NCBI GenBank assembly: GCA_015143295.1
Contig: CM026556.1
Coordinates: 20,150,547-20,214,546, forward strand
Direction of reading: 5' to 3'
Length of the DNA: 64,000 nt
Origin: Tetracentron sinense
Lineage: Eukaryota > Streptophyta > Magnoliopsida > Trochodendrales > Trochodendraceae
Below the pieces are notes generated by a model. It saw only the letters and a list, made by a program, of their open reading frames with translations, did no database searches and was not told the origin of the DNA. Shown piece by piece: positions 63,976 through 64,000 of this stretch (the first letter of the stretch is position 1; every line of letters starts with the position of its first letter). Made by a program: the position numbers and the translations under genes.

Positions 63976-64000
63976 TTTAAGCGCAAAATTTGTCTTTGCT
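63976..64000 (-). repeat. B 5' LTR, first 25 bases
   Basis: TTTAAGCGCAAAATTTGTC repeats the left terminus of B (7607, TGTAAGCGC...) with one terminal change. The rest of the LTR is outside the window. Confidence 0.75.

Larger units (their letters stand above)
7607..64000 (-). mobile_element. Element B: Tat/Ogre-type, minus strand, nested host
   Basis: The left end starts TGTAAGCGCAAAATTTGTC at 7607, directly inside the Athila-type pol. The same word (TTTAAGCGCAAAATTTGTC) recurs at 63976, next to a PBS-like site, and runs off the window. So 7607 is the outer end of the 3' LTR and 63976 the inner end of the 5' LTR. Between them, on the minus strand, lie gag, protease, RT, RNase H, archaeal-type RNase H and integrase, interrupted by T1, S2, C and T2. 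About 15 kb of B itself is in the window. Catalytic residues are lost, so it is inactive. The expected TSD (CATGC, 7602-7606) cannot be checked at the far end. Confidence 0.85.

Overview
This is plant nuclear heterochromatin, almost certainly from a flowering plant with a large repeat-rich genome. I found no ordinary host gene, tRNA or rRNA. Nearly all of the 64 kb is Ty3/gypsy LTR retrotransposon sequence, nested up to four levels deep. The species cannot be named from the window. Most insertion boundaries are fixed exactly by TG..CA termini and 5-bp target-site duplications (TSDs).

Layers, oldest first. (0) A decayed Athila-type element on the minus strand (pol visible 7606 down to about 1595). 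(1) Two insertions in it: a solo LTR 'S1' (3875-6612, TSD CCTCA) and a very large minus-strand Tat/Ogre-type element 'B' (7607 to beyond 64000). (2) Four insertions in B: a full-length Tekay-type chromovirus 'T1' (8804-18758, TSD ACTAG), a solo LTR 'S2' (19006-21469, TSD GGCTT), a plus-strand Tat/Ogre-type element 'C' (23443-44344, TSD ACCAT) and a second Tekay-type element 'T2' (47754-56597, TSD TGCAA). (3) Two insertions in the 5' LTR of C: solo LTR 'M' (23471-25930, minus, TSD CCATC) and solo LTR 'S3' (28204-30586, TSD GACTT). The intact 3' LTR of C shows both empty sites.

Coding content. T2 has complete gag and pol and nearly identical LTRs (ten differences counted by eye in 1864 bp), so it is young and possibly autonomous. 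Its gag and pol are separated by a 100-bp GT-AG intron whose removal restores one reading frame. T1 lacks that intron exactly at the junction and carries one nonsense codon. C is full length (ORF1, gag, protease, RT/RH, archaeal-type RNase H, integrase) but carries about twenty stops, nearly all explicable by C-to-T or G-to-A changes. B is older, with frameshifts and lost catalytic residues, and has a spliced-looking antisense ORF in its 3' region.

Most interesting signal. All six Tekay-type LTR subtypes here, otherwise very divergent, share one layout: a block of about 50 bp in U3, a subtype-specific palindromic array, a leader exon ending AAG|GT, an intron-like stretch of about 0.75-1.25 kb usually holding tandem hairpin repeats, a conserved stem-loop, a CGGCAG|GT acceptor-like site, and a short acidic ORF with the core PW(V/I)EE-x-Y followed by a stop. 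The substitution pattern in that ORF looks synonymous-biased. This looks like an LTR-embedded micro-gene or regulatory exon that I cannot match to a described feature.

Other signals worth checking are 3'-UTR hairpin repeats with compensatory changes in B and C, and a mosaic (recombinant) LTR in S1.
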